Shown here in pieces: positions 61,899-64,000 of a DNA stretch of 64,000 nt. The stretch is from assembly GCA_001899145.1 (NCBI GenBank), contig MKVF01000018.1:248001-312000 (forward strand), read 5' to 3'. The stretch comes from Flavobacteriia bacterium 40-80 (lineage in GTDB: Bacteria > Bacteroidota > Bacteroidia > Flavobacteriales_D > Crocinitomicaceae). Within the stretch, counting starts at the first letter, position 1. Every line of letters starts with the position of its first letter. The position numbers and the translations under genes were made by a program. The notes under the pieces were generated by a model. The model ran no database searches. It saw nothing but the letters and a program-made list of their open reading frames with translations, and was not told the origin of the DNA.

Positions 61899-64000
61899 AT
61901 GCGAGTTAAGGTAAAATACTTATTGATGATGTTGGCGATGGTGATCGCAACTGATTCATTTGCGTACTATAGAGCTAAGGATAAAGGAGGGGATGCCGGA
62001 AAAGGCCAGAACGGATTTGACGGTAAGGCAAACTGTGCTCCTGCAACTTCGACTTTGAGTTTAGCATTTAATAATGTACGTGCTGTTTTGAATACCAATG
62101 GTGTGCTTTTCCGTGATTACCGTAACAACGGTAATGCCGGTTATGAAGTTCCGAAAGTGGATATTGGTATCAAGAGAAAAGCGATCTATGCGGCTGCTTT
62201 ATGGATGGGAGGTACAGACGTAAATAAGCAATTGAAGTTGGCAGCAACTACTTTTGGTGAAGGTAATGACTTCTGGACAGGTCCGTTAACAGTTAATCAT
62301 GGTACTGGTAATTATGATCCTACTCAACCTGTGGGACATAATGCTGTCCGGGATTATGGAGAGGCATCAATAACACCGGGTCAATGTGCGAAATACGATA
62401 AATATTTCTCGATCTCTAAAGCTCAGGTAATTCAGTTTGTTACCTGGTGGGAGGTGAATAATGGCGTTGTACAGCCAGGAGCAGAGCCGGTAGCTGAACC
62501 TTCTGCAGAAGCAATGGACAGAATTTTGAACTGGCCGGCACACGGTGATCCGACTTTTGGTCAGGATCATTATCTGGCTCCTTTTTACGACAGACCGGAG
62601 CAAGGTTCTACTGTAGGAAACGGAACTTATGACGCTATGGTAGACGGTGACTACCCGTGGTACGATGATATTCTTGGAAGAGATGATATAACTTGTGGTA
62701 GCGACCGCCGTATCTCATTATTCGGCGATGAAACTCACTGGTGGATTTTTAATGACAAAGGAAATATCCATACTTCTTCCAGTGGCGATCCTATCGGTAT
62801 GGAAATTCGCGCACAGGCATTTGCTTTTACTACATCGGATGAGATCAATAATATGACGTTTTATAACTATGAAATGATTAACCGTGGTACGCAAACGTTG
62901 TATAATACTTACTTCGCTCAATATGTGGATCCTGATGTGGGAGGCGGAATGGACGATTATATTGGTTGTGATGTTTCCCGTGGTTTGGGATATGCCTTCA
63001 ATGGTGATAATTACGATGACGATTATCAGGGAAATCCTGGTTATGGGGCTAATCCTCCGGCTATCGGTGTCGATTTCTTTGAAGGTCCTTACCAAGATCC
63101 GGATGGAAGAGATAACTACGGACCACATAAAGATACCACTACCGGACTGGATGTCCCTATGAGCGTTGCTTTGGCACTTGCTGATACAGGTATCGTATAT
63201 AAAGGTTTGGGTATTGGTTATAATGATGGTATCATTGATAACGAGCGTTTTGGTATGAAACGTTTTGCTTACTATATTAACGGGGCTGCTGCCAATAAGT
63301 CGGACCCCTCCACAGCTGCGCAGTTTTATAATTATATGCAGGGTAGATGGAGATATGGAGATCCGATGATCTACGGAGGAGACGGATTTGGAGTTGGTAT
63401 TTCCGCAGATTATATGTTCCCGGGAGATTCTGATCCTCTGAACTGGTCTACAAAAGGAGTTCAGCCTTCATTTGCTGATTGGAGAGAAAACAATACAGAT
63501 GGAAACGGTGGTAGTAACCAGCCAGGAGACCGTCGTTTTGTGCAGGCAGCAGGACCATTTAAATTAAAACCAGGTGCAATTAATAATATTACTGTAGGGG
63601 TTGTTTATGCACGTTCTCTTGATGGTGATTTATTTGCATCTGTAAGAGCATTGAAAGTTGCAGATACGAAGGCTCAGGCATTATTTGATAACTGTTTTGA
63701 GCTTTTGGACCCGCCAAATGCGCCGACACTGACTATTCAGGAGCTGGATAAAGAGTTGGTATTGATGTTATCTAACCCGGTTAACTCTAATAATAAAGGA
63801 GAGAAATATATTCAGGAAGATAAAATCAATATTGTTGATCCGGAAGACGGAGTGACAGTATATGACAAGAACTATCGTTTTGAAGGATACCAGATCTTCC
63901 AGTTAAAAGACGGTTCGGTTTCAATCGCTGATATCTTTGATACGGATAAATCCCGCTTAGTAGCTCAGTGTGACCTTAAAAATGAATATACCCGTTTGAT
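61899..64000 (+). CDS. Large secreted protein, cut by window end
   Basis: An open frame starts at ATG 61899 and runs to the end without a stop (700 codons). It begins with a basic N-terminus and a signal peptide (KYLLMMLAMVIATDSFAYY). The rest is rich in Gly, Asp, Asn and aromatic residues, with no clear enzyme motif, and resembles large surface proteins of Flavobacteriia. A T9SS sorting domain may lie beyond the window end. It is 20 nt after a TonB-dependent receptor and probably co-transcribed with it. Confidence 0.75.
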   Translation, partial: MRVKVKYLLMMLAMVIATDSFAYYRAKDKGGDAGKGQNGFDGKANCAPATSTLSLAFNNVRAVLNTNGVLFRDYRNNGNAGYEVPKVDIGIKRKAIYAAALWMGGTDVNKQLKLAATTFGEGNDFWTGPLTVNHGTGNYDPTQPVGHNAVRDYGEASITPGQCAKYDKYFSISKAQVIQFVTWWEVNNGVVQPGAEPVAEPSAEAMDRILNWPAHGDPTFGQDHYLAPFYDRPEQGSTVGNGTYDAMVDGDYPWYDDILGRDDITCGSDRRISLFGDETHWWIFNDKGNIHTSSSGDPIGMEIRAQAFAFTTSDEINNMTFYNYEMINRGTQTLYNTYFAQYVDPDVGGGMDDYIGCDVSRGLGYAFNGDNYDDDYQGNPGYGANPPAIGVDFFEGPYQDPDGRDNYGPHKDTTTGLDVPMSVALALADTGIVYKGLGIGYNDGIIDNERFGMKRFAYYINGAAANKSDPSTAAQFYNYMQGRWRYGDPMIYGGDGFGVGISADYMFPGDSDPLNWSTKGVQPSFADWRENNTDGNGGSNQPGDRRFVQAAGPFKLKPGAINNITVGVVYARSLDGDLFASVRALKVADTKAQALFDNCFELLDPPNAPTLTIQELDKELVLMLSNPVNSNNKGEKYIQEDKINIVDPEDGVTVYDKNYRFEGYQIFQLKDGSVSIADIFDTDKSRLVAQCDLKNEYTRL

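Noticed and set aside
62718-63128. Minus-strand frame within the large secreted protein gene
   Set aside because: The plus-strand frame is open for at least 700 codons with a signal peptide, so this is a shadow.

Overview
The window looks like chromosomal DNA of a member of the Bacteroidota, most likely a Flavobacteriia-type organism; I cannot name genus or species. The signs are a split F-type ATP synthase (atpB-E-F-H-A-G in one operon, atpD-C about 22 kb away), promoter boxes of the TAnnTTTG type in front of several genes, a protein ending in a type IX secretion (T9SS) type A sorting domain, large TonB-dependent receptors with carboxypeptidase-like N-terminal domains, a bacterial geranylgeranylglyceryl/heptaprenylglyceryl phosphate synthase, and a DnaG primase that has lost most of its zinc ligands.

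Layout. 1-9.8 kb: an AT-rich surface-polysaccharide (O-antigen/capsule-like) locus. Seven minus-strand genes, coupled by 4-8 nt overlaps or a 3 nt gap, encode an initiating sugar transferase, a flippase, four glycosyltransferases and a Wzy-like polymerase. A lone plus-strand glycosyltransferase converges on them, and a truncated O-antigen-ligase-like gene lies at the left edge. A perfect 13-bp hairpin separates this locus from the ATP synthase operon atpBEFHAG (9.9-14.9 kb). 15-19.2 kb: polyprenyl synthase, a lipoprotein, DnaG and two small conserved proteins. 19.3-24.9 kb: bacilliredoxin, an enoyl-CoA hydratase/flippase/DUF2911 operon, and LepA. 25.1-28.2 kb: a small accessory stretch with a hipBA toxin-antitoxin module flanked by AT-rich repeats, two secreted TonB-C-domain proteins (the second frameshifted) and a small membrane protein. 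28.2-36.2 kb: dxr, a flippase, a glycosyltransferase, rodA/mrdA for cell elongation, and a DUF3109 protein. 36.3-42.7 kb: atpDC, then uppS-bamA-skp-skp (envelope biogenesis). 43-46.8 kb: two POT peptide transporters. 46.8-51.6 kb: TatD, TcdA, PanB, a receiver-like/adenylate cyclase/HD fusion and a NarL-type response regulator. 51.7-64 kb: a T9SS cargo protein with a TonB-dependent receptor, GGGP synthase with a phosphopantetheinyl transferase, then a second large TonB-dependent receptor followed by a secreted protein cut by the window end.

How it works together: most of the window is envelope biology. UppS, the polyprenyl synthase, the initiating sugar transferase, three flippases and the glycosyltransferases form a lipid-carrier/glycan theme; RodA/PBP2, BamA and Skp build wall and outer membrane; the TonB-dependent receptors and T9SS cargo act at the surface. 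No tRNA, rRNA, CRISPR array, insertion sequence or phage gene was recognised. I did not find a clearly novel multi-gene system. The items most worth a second look are the cyclase-HD fusion, the hipBA module with its flanking repeats, the anchorless TonB-C pair with a G-run frameshift, the primase lacking zinc ligands, and the dispersed GAATTTTGAATT / CTGCAATTCAC type repeats at gene 3' ends.
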